Assembly (NCBI RefSeq): GCF_011170125.1
Contig: NZ_BLLN01000001.1
Coordinates: 342,404 to 406,403, forward strand
Source of the DNA: Streptomyces diastaticus subsp. diastaticus
GTDB lineage: Bacteria > Actinomycetota > Actinomycetes > Streptomycetales > Streptomycetaceae
Length of the DNA stretch: 64,000 nt
Reading direction: 5' to 3'
The position numbers and the translations under genes are program-made. The first letter of the stretch is position 1; each line of letters starts with the position of its first letter. Shown in pieces: positions 45,110 to 53,219 of this stretch. The notes below the pieces were generated by a model, which worked only from the letters and a program-made list of their open reading frames with translations, was not told the origin of the DNA and ran no database searches.

Positions 45110-46405
45110 ATGACACCGCCGCCCACCGGAGCCACCGGTGCCCCGCCCGCCCCCGAGCCGCGCACCGAGGAGCGGCCCCCCGGCTTCCGCCGCGACCGGC
45201 GCCACCGCAAGATCGGCGGCGTCTGCGCGGGGCTCGGCCTGCACTACGGCCTGGACCCGCTGATCTTCCGCATCTGCCTGGCCGTGCTCTCCGCGACCGG
45301 CGGCGTCGGCCTCCTCTTCTACGGCTTCGCCTGGCTGCTCGTGCCCTACGAGGGCGAGGAGGAGAACGAGGCGCGGCGGCTGCTCTCCGGCCGCGTCGAC
45401 GGGCCCGCGCTCACCGCCGTCCTCTTCGCCCTGGTCGGCTGCGGACTGCTCCTCTCGGTCATCAACAACGGCCAGCTCCTCTGGTTCGCCGTGCTGCTCG
45501 GGCTGCTCCTCGCCGGGGCCGCCCACTGGTCCCGGACCCGGCCCGAACAGGGCGAGAGGGCACAGGAGGGGATGCCCCCCGAGCCGCAGGCCCCGCCCGT
45601 GCCGGACGGACCCGAGTCGTGGTGGCGCGGCCCGATCGTCAAGGACGGCACCCACGACGGCGCCACCGGCTACCTCTGGGGCCCGGCCGCCCTGGCCGAC
45701 GGGACGGGTGGCGCCGCCAGTACCCGGGCCCGCGCCTCCGGCTGCGGCCGGCGGCCCGCCGACGCGCTGGCCGAACGGCCGCGCCGCCCCCGCTCCCTGG
45801 GCTTCCTCACCTTCCTGCTGGCCTGCGCGGCGGGCACCCTCACCGCTTTCGCCGGCTGGCACACCCAGCCGCTGGGCACCGCGCTCCAGACCGGGCTCGC
45901 CGTCGCCCTCGGCGTCCTCGGCCTCGGTGTCGCGGTGAGCGCCTTCCTCGGCCGCACCGGGCTGGGCACGATCTTCCTCGCCGTGCTGACCGCCGTCGCG
46001 CTGGCCGGCGCCGCCAACCTCCCCCGCGACGCCACCACCGACTGGTCCTCCCCCACCTGGCGTCCCGCCGACACGGCCGCGCTCCGCCCCGACTACCGCA
46101 TCGGCACCGGCGACGCCACCCTCGACCTGAGCGAGGTCACGGTGCCCAGGGGCGAACGCGCCTCGGTCCGGGCCCGCGTCGCCACCGGGCACCTGCGGGT
46201 CCTCCTTCCCCGCACCAGCACCGTCGACCTGACCGCGGAGTCCGGCATCGGCACCGTCCACCTCCCCGGCGACCGGGACGGCGGGGTGTCGGTCGGCAAC
46301 GACGTCTCCCGCAAGGCCACCTACCCCGCGGGGGACGGCGGCGTCCTCACCGTCCACGTCGAAACAGGCTTCGGTCTGACGGAGGTCACCCGTGCTACGC
46401 CATGA
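45110..46405 (+). CDS. PspC-domain membrane protein
   Basis: The 431-residue protein has a PspC domain at about 27-85 (DRRHRKIGGVCAGLGLHYGLD), several transmembrane segments (to about 330) and a C-terminal beta-rich part (LDLSEVTVPRGERASV, LRVLLPRTSTVDL) of the DUF2154/cell-wall-active-response type. It is divergent from the PspC kinase pair and probably an accessory or target of that system. ATG 45110 is chosen by frame and homology, but GGAG is only 2 bases away, so the start is uncertain. Confidence 0.88.
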   Translation: MTPPPTGATGAPPAPEPRTEERPPGFRRDRRHRKIGGVCAGLGLHYGLDPLIFRICLAVLSATGGVGLLFYGFAWLLVPYEGEEENEARRLLSGRVDGPALTAVLFALVGCGLLLSVINNGQLLWFAVLLGLLLAGAAHWSRTRPEQGERAQEGMPPEPQAPPVPDGPESWWRGPIVKDGTHDGATGYLWGPAALADGTGGAASTRARASGCGRRPADALAERPRRPRSLGFLTFLLACAAGTLTAFAGWHTQPLGTALQTGLAVALGVLGLGVAVSAFLGRTGLGTIFLAVLTAVALAGAANLPRDATTDWSSPTWRPADTAALRPDYRIGTGDATLDLSEVTVPRGERASVRARVATGHLRVLLPRTSTVDLTAESGIGTVHLPGDRDGGVSVGNDVSRKATYPAGDGGVLTVHVETGFGLTEVTRATP

Positions 46406-46619
46406 ACCCCAGCCCGGCCGGCTCCTGGCCGGCATCGCGCTCGTCACCGCCGCCGTCCTCTACACCGGCGACGCCGTCTCCGCCTGGACGGTCCCGTGGT
46501 GGGCGCTCTTCCCGCTGGTCTGCGGCGGCCTGTGGCTGGCGGCGGCGGTGGGACTGTTCGGACACCTGTGGCGCAGGCGGCGGAGGCGGAGGACGGAGGG
46601 CGGCGTCAACGGGTGCTGA
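46392..46619 (+). CDS. Small two-helix membrane protein
   Basis: The 75-residue protein has two hydrophobic segments (LLAGIALVTAAVLYTGD and WWALFPLVCGGLWLAAAVGLFG) and an Arg-rich end. The GTG at 46392 has GGAGG 6 bases upstream and overlaps the end of the PspC gene by 14 bases, so translation is coupled. It is probably part of the same envelope-stress unit. No family is recognised. Confidence 0.78.
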   Translation: MLRHEPQPGRLLAGIALVTAAVLYTGDAVSAWTVPWWALFPLVCGGLWLAAAVGLFGHLWRRRRRRRTEGGVNGC

Positions 46620-46660
46620 CACGCCGGTCGCACCACCCCGTGCCCCCGCCCCGGACCGGC

Positions 46661-47200
46661 TCAGTCCCCCAGACCCAGCCCGATGTCCCGGCCCCTCCGC
46701 CGCCGCTGCCGGAGCGCCTCGTCCGCCGAGAAGTGCTCCGCGCCCGCCAGGGCCAGCGGCAGCCAGGCCAGCAGGTAGGCCAGGTCGTTGCCGTAGTAGT
46801 ACGGCGTGGTCGGCCAGCTGACGGTGAGCCACAGGACCAGGGAGATGAGGGCGCCCCCGGCTGCGGCGACGCGGGCCCGGAAGCCCAGCAGGGTGGCGAG
46901 GCCGACCAGGAGTTCGCCGAGGGCGAGCGCGTAGCCGAAGCCGACGGGGCTGTGCTGGGCGAGGTCGACGAGGAAGGGGGCGCCCGCCGTGGCGTGCACG
47001 GCGTCGAGGAGTTCGCCGAGGGAGCCGGGGCCGGTGGCGGAGAGGAAGGCCGAGTCGGTGAGCTTGTCGAGGCCGGCGTGGACGAAGGTGACGCCGAGGA
47101 AGGCGCGGAGCGGCAGCAGGGCGTACCGCCGCAGGGTGCCGCGCAGGCCGCGCCGGGGGCCGAGGCCGCCCGGCTGTTCGAGCAGGGTGCCGTGTGCCAT
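46661..47200 (-). CDS. DoxX-family membrane protein
   Basis: The 179-residue protein has four predicted helices of the DoxX type: LLPLRAFLGVTFVHAGLDKL near 28-47, FGYALALGELLVGLATLLG and LISLVLWLTVS, and a final hydrophobic segment AYLLAWLPLALAGAEHF. DoxX proteins are linked to thiol and oxidative stress in mycobacteria. The ATG at 47200 has AGAGG rather far upstream. It lies 100 bases after the SDR gene start on the same strand. Confidence 0.88.
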   Translation of the reverse strand: MAHGTLLEQPGGLGPRRGLRGTLRRYALLPLRAFLGVTFVHAGLDKLTDSAFLSATGPGSLGELLDAVHATAGAPFLVDLAQHSPVGFGYALALGELLVGLATLLGFRARVAAAGGALISLVLWLTVSWPTTPYYYGNDLAYLLAWLPLALAGAEHFSADEALRQRRRRGRDIGLGLGD

Positions 47201-47300
47201 GGCTGGTGGGGCCGCCTCTCAAGGTGGGGTGCGGGGCTCGTCGGCGTCCCTGCCCGTTCCGGACGGCGGCCATACGTGGCGGGCGGGCGCGAGGAGCGGG

Positions 47301-48053
47301 TCAGCGGCCTCCGGCGACCCGGAGGACGGCGCCCGTGGTGTACGAGGCGTCGGGCGACAGGAGCCAGGAGACGGCTCCGGCGATCTCCTCGGGCTGCCCG
47401 GCGCGGCCCAGCGGAATGCCCGGCCCCTGCTTGGCGGGGCGTTCGGGGTCGGCGTGGAAGCCGGTCCAGATGACCCCGGGGGCCACGCAGTTGACGCGGA
47501 TCCCCTCGTCCGCGACCTCCTTGGCGAGGCCGACGGTGAGCGTGTCCACGCCGGCCTTGGCGGCGGCGTAGTGGACGTACTCGCCGGGGCTGCCGAGGGT
47601 GGCGGCGGCGGACGAGATGTTGACGAGTGCGCCGCCGCCGGAGGCCGAGAGGTCGCGGACGGCACGGCGGGCGCAGAGCAGGTAGCCGAGGAGGTTGACG
47701 TCCAGGGCGCGGGAGATCCCGGCCGGGTCGGCGTCGGCGAGGCGACCGACGGGGCCGCTCGTCCCGGCGTTGTTGACCAGGCCGGTGACGGGGCCGAGGG
47801 TGGCGGCCTCGTCGAAGAGCGCGTCGACGGAGGCGGCGTCGGCGGTGTCGACGGCGACGGCGAGCGCGCGGCGCCCGGCGGCGCGGACCCGTTCGGCGAC
47901 GGACTCGGCGGCGGCCCGGTCGGACCGGTAGCCGACGACGAGGTCGTGGCCGTCGGCGGCGAGCCGGGCGCAGACGGCGGCGCCGATGCCCCGGCTGCCG
48001 CCGGTCACCACGGTCAGGGGCTGCCTCGTGGTACCGGCACCGGTCATCGTCAT
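47301..48053 (-). CDS. Short-chain dehydrogenase/reductase
   Basis: The 250-residue classical SDR has the cofactor motif TGGSRGIG (17-24), NNAG (94-97), Ser near 147 and the Y162-x3-K166 pair. The Arg/Ser after the Gly motif and GYRSDRAAAE suggest NADPH preference. Its sugar- or ketone-like substrate is unknown. ATG 48053 has GGAGG 6 bases upstream, better than ATG 48047 or the GTG at 48071. Confidence 0.92.
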   Translation of the reverse strand: MTMTGAGTTRQPLTVVTGGSRGIGAAVCARLAADGHDLVVGYRSDRAAAESVAERVRAAGRRALAVAVDTADAASVDALFDEAATLGPVTGLVNNAGTSGPVGRLADADPAGISRALDVNLLGYLLCARRAVRDLSASGGGALVNISSAAATLGSPGEYVHYAAAKAGVDTLTVGLAKEVADEGIRVNCVAPGVIWTGFHADPERPAKQGPGIPLGRAGQPEEIAGAVSWLLSPDASYTTGAVLRVAGGR

Positions 48054-48128
48054 GAGGGACCTCCGCGTCACACGCCGCCCCCGTCGGTCGCGGGGGCCCG
48101 GCTCACCGTACCGGCGTCTGGCACCTGG

Positions 48129-49565
48129 TCAGTCGCCGACCTCGATGGTCACCTTGTTGGTCTCGACGCCGGCCGCCGAGACCAGTTGGACCTCGGCCTT
48201 GCCGGGCTCGACCTCGACCGGTACCGGGACGGTCAGCGTCGTGTCGGACGGGTTGGTGAAGCCGCCGGGCACGGGCACCAGCGGCACGTGCACGTGGACG
48301 GCCCCTATCCGCACGACCATCCGCGCGAGCCGGTCCGGGGTGCGGGCGCTCGGCGGCAGGAACCCGGCGCCGCGGATCTCGATGTCGTCGCCCGTCCGGA
48401 TCGGCCCGTCCAGGTCCCCGGCCTCACGGGCGCGCACCACGGCGTGGATGACGGGCCGGGACCCCTCGGCGTACTTGCTCGCCAGGTAGGTCGCGGCGGA
48501 GACGAGGACGAGCAGGGCCAGGCCCCAGGGCAGATCGGGCAGTTGGTCGGGGCGGCGGGCGAGGCGGACCGCCGCGTAGACCTGGGCGACGGCACTGACC
48601 AGGACGTACTGGGTGTCGGCGAAGTGGGCGCGGCCGCTGTCGTCGGTGAGCAGGTCGGCGGCGCGTGGGCGGGGCGCCTGGGCCTTCTGGAGCCGCTGTC
48701 CCTGGACGCGGACGGCGACGACGCGTCGGACCACGACGGCCACCGCGCAGGTCACGGCGAGCACGGTGACCAGCCCCGCGCCGCGCGCCAGGTCGAGCCC
48801 GGCGATGAGCGTGTCCCGCTCCTCCGCACCGGAGGCGAAGGCCAGCCGCCCGGCGAGGACGAGAACGGCGTACGCGGTGAGCAGCACCCAGAGGGCGGCC
48901 ACCGCGCGGGAGGTGGAGAGCCGGTTGTCCTCGCCGATCACGGGGGCGAGGACGCCGCCGCGCCGTCCGTGGAGCCGGGCGGCGCCGGTGAGCAGTCCGG
49001 CGCCGATCAGGGCCGCGAGCAGTCCCGCGGTACGGGCGGCGGTCCAGCCGGCGGCGAAGGCGGTGGCGACCTGGCCGAGGAAGAGCACGGCGACCGCCCC
49101 CCAGACGACGTTCAGGGTGCGCCGCCACAGCAGCACGTACCAGCCCTCGGCCTCGGCCCGGGCGCGGGCGCCGACCTCGCGGGCCGCCTGCGTCAGCTCG
49201 TCGGAGATCCACTGGCGCGAGGCCCCGGCCGAGTACGAGACGGCGGCGGGCAGCCCCTCGCCCGCCGCGAGCGCGTCGCGCCGGGCCCGGAAGGCGGCCT
49301 GCGCCTCGCGGTGGGCGGCCCGGGTGCCGCGCGGGCAGGCGGGGCAGGCGCAGGTGTGCGGGTGCGGGGCGTCGGCCTGCCCGTCCTCCGCGGCGCCGTC
49401 CTCGGCGGCCGGGCCGGTCTTCTCGGAGGCGGGCTTCTCGTCGGGGGCGCCCGGCTGTCCCGGCACGGGCAGCGGGGCCTCGCCCGTGCGGTGGGCGGGG
49501 GCGGACGGCGCGCCGCCGGCCCCGCTGGTGTCGTCCGCCGTGTTACCGGCCTCTCGCCCCGCCAC
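48129..49565 (-). CDS. Polytopic membrane protein with a C-terminal IPT-like domain
   Basis: The 478-residue protein has a disordered N-terminal region with a CACPACPRG cysteine cluster near 73-81, six predicted helices between about 145 and 365, and a C-terminal beta-rich domain (about 385-478; RTGDDIEIRGAGFLPPS, VTIEVGD) resembling an IPT/TIG fold. I know no function. The GTG at 49565 has only a weak ribosome site, so the start is uncertain. The four Cys/His residues in the N-terminal part (HTCACPACP) could bind metal. Confidence 0.8.
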   Translation of the reverse strand: MAGREAGNTADDTSGAGGAPSAPAHRTGEAPLPVPGQPGAPDEKPASEKTGPAAEDGAAEDGQADAPHPHTCACPACPRGTRAAHREAQAAFRARRDALAAGEGLPAAVSYSAGASRQWISDELTQAAREVGARARAEAEGWYVLLWRRTLNVVWGAVAVLFLGQVATAFAAGWTAARTAGLLAALIGAGLLTGAARLHGRRGGVLAPVIGEDNRLSTSRAVAALWVLLTAYAVLVLAGRLAFASGAEERDTLIAGLDLARGAGLVTVLAVTCAVAVVVRRVVAVRVQGQRLQKAQAPRPRAADLLTDDSGRAHFADTQYVLVSAVAQVYAAVRLARRPDQLPDLPWGLALLVLVSAATYLASKYAEGSRPVIHAVVRAREAGDLDGPIRTGDDIEIRGAGFLPPSARTPDRLARMVVRIGAVHVHVPLVPVPGGFTNPSDTTLTVPVPVEVEPGKAEVQLVSAAGVETNKVTIEVGD

Positions 49566-50103
49566 GGTCCATGCCCGCCTTCACCGTCGTCCCGCTGGTT
49601 CCGGTGCCGTACGGCACCCTCGGCGCGCACCGGTCCCGGGCCCGCTTCAAGGGCCCGCCAACTGGCGCGCGGTGACTGCAAATTGTGCCGTATGGGCGGC
49701 CTCCGGGGCACATCAGGGGCGCGCGAGCTCCCCGCCCGGGCCCTCTGGGCCACGAAGACTTCCCTGACCTGCGACGGAAGGGGGCGCGAGCCCGCGCGCC
49801 CCCGCCGCGGAACGGAAACGGGGCGGCCTGGACCCGCCACCGATACCCGACAGGAGATGACGGGTATCCCGACAGGACTCCCCGTGCGGATACCGCACCA
49901 CAGGCACCACCTCAGCCCAAAACCCAGCCCGGCCGGCGCCTGAGGCCCCCCCAGTCCGGCCAGCGCCTGAGGCCATCCAGCACCCGCACTACAGGCACCA
50001 CCTCAGCCCAAAACCCAGCCCGGCCGGCGCTTGAGGCCATCAGTGGCGCGCCCCCACGGCGCGCACGCAAACCCCGCGGCGGGAAGCACCCCGGAAACAC
50101 CAA
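49566..50103. other. About 540-bp region with direct repeats, no gene
   Basis: No gene is supported. Two 55-base direct repeats (below) and a shorter related piece lie in the second half. The first half holds the promoter side of the membrane gene. Confidence 0.6.
49893..50038. repeat. 55-bp direct repeat pair of Streptomyces intergenic type
   Basis: Copies at 49893-49947 and 49984-50038 match at 53 of 55 bases; a partial third piece at 49951-49974 shares CGCCTGAGGCC. The core CCCGGCCGGCGCTTGAGG belongs to the widespread CTCAAGCGCCGG-type intergenic repeats of Streptomyces. Confidence 0.85.
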
Positions 50104-50140
50104 ATGCCGCCGCACCCCCAGCAAGGGGGCACAACGGCAT
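50104..50140. terminator. Terminator after guaA
   Basis: ATGCCG and CCCCC pair with GGGGG and CGGCAT in nested order around AGCAA, 27 bases after the guaA stop. Confidence 0.75.
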
Positions 50141-50166
50141 CCAGCGTCAACCCTGAGCCGCCAGGC

Positions 50167-51747
50167 TCACTCCCACTCGATGGTCCCCGGCGGCTTGCTC
50201 GTCACATCGAGCACGACCCGGTTGACCTCGTCCACCTCGTTGGTGATGCGGGTCGAGATCCGGGCCAGCACGTCGTACGGCATCCGGGTCCAGTCGGCCG
50301 TCATCGCGTCCTCGGAGGAGACGGGTCGCAGCACGATCGGGTGGCCGTAGGTCCGCCCGTCGCCCTGGACGCCGACCGAGCGCACGTCGGCGAGGAGCAC
50401 CACGGGGCACTGCCAGATGTCGCGGTCGAGCCCGGCCGCGGTCAGCTCCTCGCGGGCGATGGCGTCGGCCTCGCGGAGGAGGTCGAGGCGGTCCTTGGTG
50501 ACCTCGCCGACGATGCGGATGCCGAGCCCGGGCCCGGGGAACGGCTGGCGCTGGACGATCTCCTCGGGCAGGCCCAGCTCCTGGCCGACCATCCGGACCT
50601 CGTCCTTGAAGAGCGCGCGAAGCGGCTCGACGAGTTCGAACTCGATGTCGTCGGGAAGGCCGCCCACGTTGTGGTGGGACTTGATGTTGGCGGTGCCGGC
50701 GCCGCCGCCGGACTCCACCACGTCCGGGTAGAGGGTCCCCTGGACCAGGAAGGCGACGTCCTCGCCCTCGGCGACGATCTCGGCCTGCGCCTGCTCGAAG
50801 ACGCGGATGAACTCCCGGCCGATGATCTTGCGCTTCTGCTCGGGGTCGCTGACCCCGGCGAGCGCGGTCAGGAAGCGCTCCTCGGCGTCGACCACCTTGA
50901 GCTGCACGCCGGTGGCGGCGACGAAGTCCTTCTCGACCTGCTCGGTCTCACCCTTGCGCATCAGGCCGTGGTCGACGTAGACGCAGGTCAGCTGCGTACC
51001 GACGGCCTTCTGGACGAGGGCCGCGGCGACCGCGGAGTCCACGCCGCCGGAGAGGCCGCAGATGGCGCGCTTGGTGCCGACCCGCTCACGGATCTCGGCG
51101 ACCTGCTCCTCGATGACGTTGCCCATGGTCCAGGTCGGGGAGAGCCCCGCGCCCCGGTACAGGAAGTGCTCCAGCACCTGCTGGCCGTGGGTGGAGTGCA
51201 TCACCTCGGGGTGGTACTGCACCCCGTAGAGCTTCTTCTCGTCGTTCTCGAAGGCGGCGACCGGCACCACGGCGGTGGAGGCGGTCACGGTGAAGCCCTC
51301 GGGCGCCGCCGAGCAGGCGTCGCCGTGCGACATCCACACCGACTGCTCGTCGGGGGTGCCCTCGAAGAGGGTGGAGGCGGACTTGGAGACGGTCAGCTCG
51401 GTACGGCCGTACTCGCGGGCGCCGCTGTTGTCGACGGTGCCGCCGAGGGTCTGCGCCATGAGCTGGAAGCCGTAGCACATGCCGAAGACCGGGACGCCGG
51501 CCTCGAAGAGCGCGCGGTCCAGGGTGGGGGCGTGCTCCGCGTACACCGAGGACGGGCCGCCGGAGAGGATGATGGCCGCCGGGTTCTTGGCGAGCATCTC
51601 GGAGACGGGCATCGTGCTGGGCACGATCTCGCTGTAGACGCGGGCCTCACGGACGCGGCGGGCGATGAGCTGGGCGTACTGCGCGCCGAAGTCGACGACC
51701 AGGACGGTCTCGGCGGTGGCGGGCGACGCGGGGGACGCTGAGGGCAC
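50167..51747 (-). CDS. guaA: GMP synthase (glutamine-hydrolysing)
   Basis: GuaA converts XMP, glutamine and ATP to GMP. The 526 residues contain the class-I glutamine amidotransferase triad C91 (FGMCYGFQ), H179 and E181 (YHPEV), the ATP pyrophosphatase P-loop SGGVDS (233-238) and the C-terminal dimerisation domain ending [11 protein letters not shown] 51747 is chosen because GGAAGG is 8 bases upstream and the length then fits the family; ATG 51783 would add 12 residues not seen in homologues. TAGAAT at 51819-51814 on the minus strand is a possible -10. Confidence 0.96.
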   Translation of the reverse strand: MPSASPASPATAETVLVVDFGAQYAQLIARRVREARVYSEIVPSTMPVSEMLAKNPAAIILSGGPSSVYAEHAPTLDRALFEAGVPVFGMCYGFQLMAQTLGGTVDNSGAREYGRTELTVSKSASTLFEGTPDEQSVWMSHGDACSAAPEGFTVTASTAVVPVAAFENDEKKLYGVQYHPEVMHSTHGQQVLEHFLYRGAGLSPTWTMGNVIEEQVAEIRERVGTKRAICGLSGGVDSAVAAALVQKAVGTQLTCVYVDHGLMRKGETEQVEKDFVAATGVQLKVVDAEERFLTALAGVSDPEQKRKIIGREFIRVFEQAQAEIVAEGEDVAFLVQGTLYPDVVESGGGAGTANIKSHHNVGGLPDDIEFELVEPLRALFKDEVRMVGQELGLPEEIVQRQPFPGPGLGIRIVGEVTKDRLDLLREADAIAREELTAAGLDRDIWQCPVVLLADVRSVGVQGDGRTYGHPIVLRPVSSEDAMTADWTRMPYDVLARISTRITNEVDEVNRVVLDVTSKPPGTIEWE

Positions 51748-51955
51748 TGCGGCGGCCTTCCGGCGGGTGATCGGGTGATTCATGGGCTGATCACAGAGGG
51801 TGGATGTCCACTGATTCTAACGGGGCCCCGGTCCGCTTCATTCCGTCTCGTCCCCGTGGAGGGACCCGCTCCACGCCGGGCCGGGCGGCCGTGTCGGGCC
51901 GTTCGGGTCCGGGGCCGCCCGTTCACGTGTGGGCCGTCTCACCATCCGGCCCGGC

Positions 51956-51986
51956 TTGCCCCGGGTCCCGGCGGCGGGTGCATACT
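51956..51986 (+). promoter_or_regulatory. Promoter for the leader peptide / chorismate mutase
   Basis: TTGCCC (51956-51961), a 19-base spacer and CATACT (51981-51986) lie just before the leader-peptide GTG at 51993, 6 bases downstream of the -10. The spacing implies a leaderless transcript. Confidence 0.5.
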
Positions 51987-51992
51987 GACCCC

Positions 51993-52064
51993 GTGATCCA
52001 GCACCTGAGCTTCCTCTTTACCTATGGCACCCGGCCCGCCGGCTGCCATGGTCGTGCTGCTTGA
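51993..52064 (+). CDS. Leader peptide (23 residues) of the chorismate mutase attenuator
   Basis: GTG 51993 to TGA 52064 reads V-I-Q-H-L-S-F-L-F-T-Y-G then TRPAGCHGRAA. The cluster Phe-Leu-Phe-Thr-Tyr puts three aromatic codons in a row of five. The frame ends 18 bases before a perfect terminator hairpin, and the first gene after it is chorismate mutase, the Phe/Tyr branch enzyme. This is the classic layout of amino-acid attenuation. The assignment is from sequence only. Confidence 0.7.
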   Translation: MIQHLSFLFTYGTRPAGCHGRAA

Positions 52065-52082
52065 TCCACTGACAAGCGTGCG

Positions 52083-52116
52083 AAGGCGCCCCGGGCCGAA
52101 CGGCCCGGGGCGCCTT
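52083..52116 (+). terminator. Attenuator terminator before chorismate mutase
   Basis: AAGGCGCCCCGGGCC pairs perfectly (15 bp) with GGCCCGGGGCGCCTT around GAAC. It lies between the leader peptide and the chorismate mutase gene. No competing antiterminator was resolved by eye. Confidence 0.8.
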
Positions 52117-52221
52117 CCGTTTCCCGGACCTCTCGCACCCGGGGCTCCCCGCCCGCCCCACCTCACCGCCCCACCTCACCGGCCCACCCGGACCGGCCCC
52201 GACGGAGCAGGAGCCCTTCCC

Positions 52222-52536
52222 ATGACCACCACCCCGACCGCCCCGACCGCCACCGCCCAGCCCGCCGAACGCACCGGCGCCCGCACCCCCGAGGCGGCCG
52301 AGCTGATCGGCGGGGCGCGGGAGCGGATCGACGCGCTGGACGACCGGATCATCGGCCTGGTCCAGGAGCGGATCGCGGTCTCCGCCGTCATCCAGGAGGC
52401 GCGGATCTCCTCGGGCGGCCGCCGCGTCAACCTCTCCCGCGAGATGGAGATCCTCAGCCACTACCGGGACGCCCTCGGCGCGCCTGGCACCTCGCTCGCC
52501 ATGACGCTCCTCGAACTCTCGCGGGGCCGGGTCTGA
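52222..52536 (+). CDS. Chorismate mutase (AroQ type)
   Basis: The 104-residue protein has a disordered first 30 residues then one AroQ helical unit: ARERIDALDDRIIGLVQERIAV and VIQEARISSGGRRVNLSREME, with the conserved Arg/Lys/Glu pattern. It converts chorismate to prephenate, the branch toward Phe and Tyr. AGGAG lies 8 bases before ATG 52222. The leader peptide and terminator upstream suggest control by Phe or Tyr supply. There is no fused dehydratase or dehydrogenase. Confidence 0.93.
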   Translation: MTTTPTAPTATAQPAERTGARTPEAAELIGGARERIDALDDRIIGLVQERIAVSAVIQEARISSGGRRVNLSREMEILSHYRDALGAPGTSLAMTLLELSRGRV

Positions 52537-52675
52537 GGGCCTGCCGCAAGCCCCCGCACCTGAGTTCGCATCGCTTCTCACCCGTACGGCGCGTGACCGG
52601 TGGGCGCCGGGCTTCGTTGGTCCCGGTGTCCGTGCCAGCCAGGGGCGGGCCAGCAAGAACCACGCGTGGCTTTCA

Positions 52676-52764
52676 CTGGAGCGATGAGACGTGCGGCGCC
52701 TGTCCGCACGTCGTGGGACCTCGCTCCAGCGTGACCGGACGGCAGGGGACAGCGGTCCGGTCAC
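52676..52764. ncRNA. Candidate structured RNA: two tandem perfect hairpins
   Basis: First hairpin: CTGGAGCGA/TCGCTCCAG (9 bp) encloses GACGTGCGG/CCGCACGTC (9 bp) with a 7-base loop, 52676-52729. Second: GTGACCGGAC/GTCCGGTCAC (10 bp) with a 14-base Gly-rich-type loop GGCAGGGGACAGCG, 52731-52764. No known RNA family is recognised. It could be a small RNA, a 3' UTR element, or a double-stranded DNA site. Confidence 0.45.
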
Positions 52765-52935
52765 CCCCTGAACGGCCGGCTCCGGGGACGCCCGGGACCG
52801 GTCGTCTCGGGCCCCCGTCCTCCCCGCGCGGGCCCGGCACCCCCTCATTCACCTCCGTACGGCTCTCCGGCGCCACTCCCCTCCCCCGGCGCCGCCGCCC
52901 GGCACCCTGGCGCCCGACGACACCGTGCCGCACCG

Positions 52936-52978
52936 AAGGGCCCCGCCGCGTCCGGACGAGGACGCCGCGGGGCCCTTT
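52936..52978 (+). terminator. Terminator without an obvious gene
   Basis: AAGGGCCCCG and GCGTCC pair with GGACGC and CGGGGCCCTT, and it ends in TTT. It lies 400 bases after chorismate mutase and before the LAxTG gene, so it may end a long transcript or an unlisted RNA. Confidence 0.7.
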
Positions 52979-53219
52979 CGCGTGTCCGGAAGCGGGGCTC
53001 CTCACCCACCGGGCATTACGGGATCAAGGAGCGGCAACCGGGACACTGCCCGGGGCATGTGCCCGACCGCGTAAGAATTCTGTGAAGTTCCGTACAACCA
53101 TTCGGGCGGGCGCACGGTCATCCATGCGAACACCGGCCACTTCCGTGCTTTTCCGCGGCGGGCGGCCGCCTTCACCTCCGTACCGCCCTCCAGGCGGTAC
53201 GCCTACACACGAGGTCTGA

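Larger units (their letters stand above)
52537..53219. other. 683-bp structured non-coding region
   Basis: No protein gene is supported. The region holds two adjacent perfect hairpins (52676-52764) and an independent terminator (52936-52978), then the promoter and leader of the LAxTG gene with TAAGAATTCTGTGAAG near 53073. A small RNA gene is possible. Confidence 0.5.

Noticed and set aside
43208..46405. Single very long plus-strand reading frame across the two-component region
   Set aside because: Its first 1.9 kb is Arg/Ser/Pro-rich and antisense to clear kinase and regulator genes; only the part from 45110 has PspC homology.
49893..50038. Direct repeats as attachment sites or CRISPR repeats
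   Set aside because: Only two full copies, no integrase, tRNA or spacer pattern nearby; matches common intergenic repeats.
52065..52073. Another TTGTCAGTG (minus strand) between guaA and chorismate mutase
   Set aside because: The bases 8 positions further (AGCACG) do not resemble TAnnnT and guaA starts over 300 bases away; likely chance.
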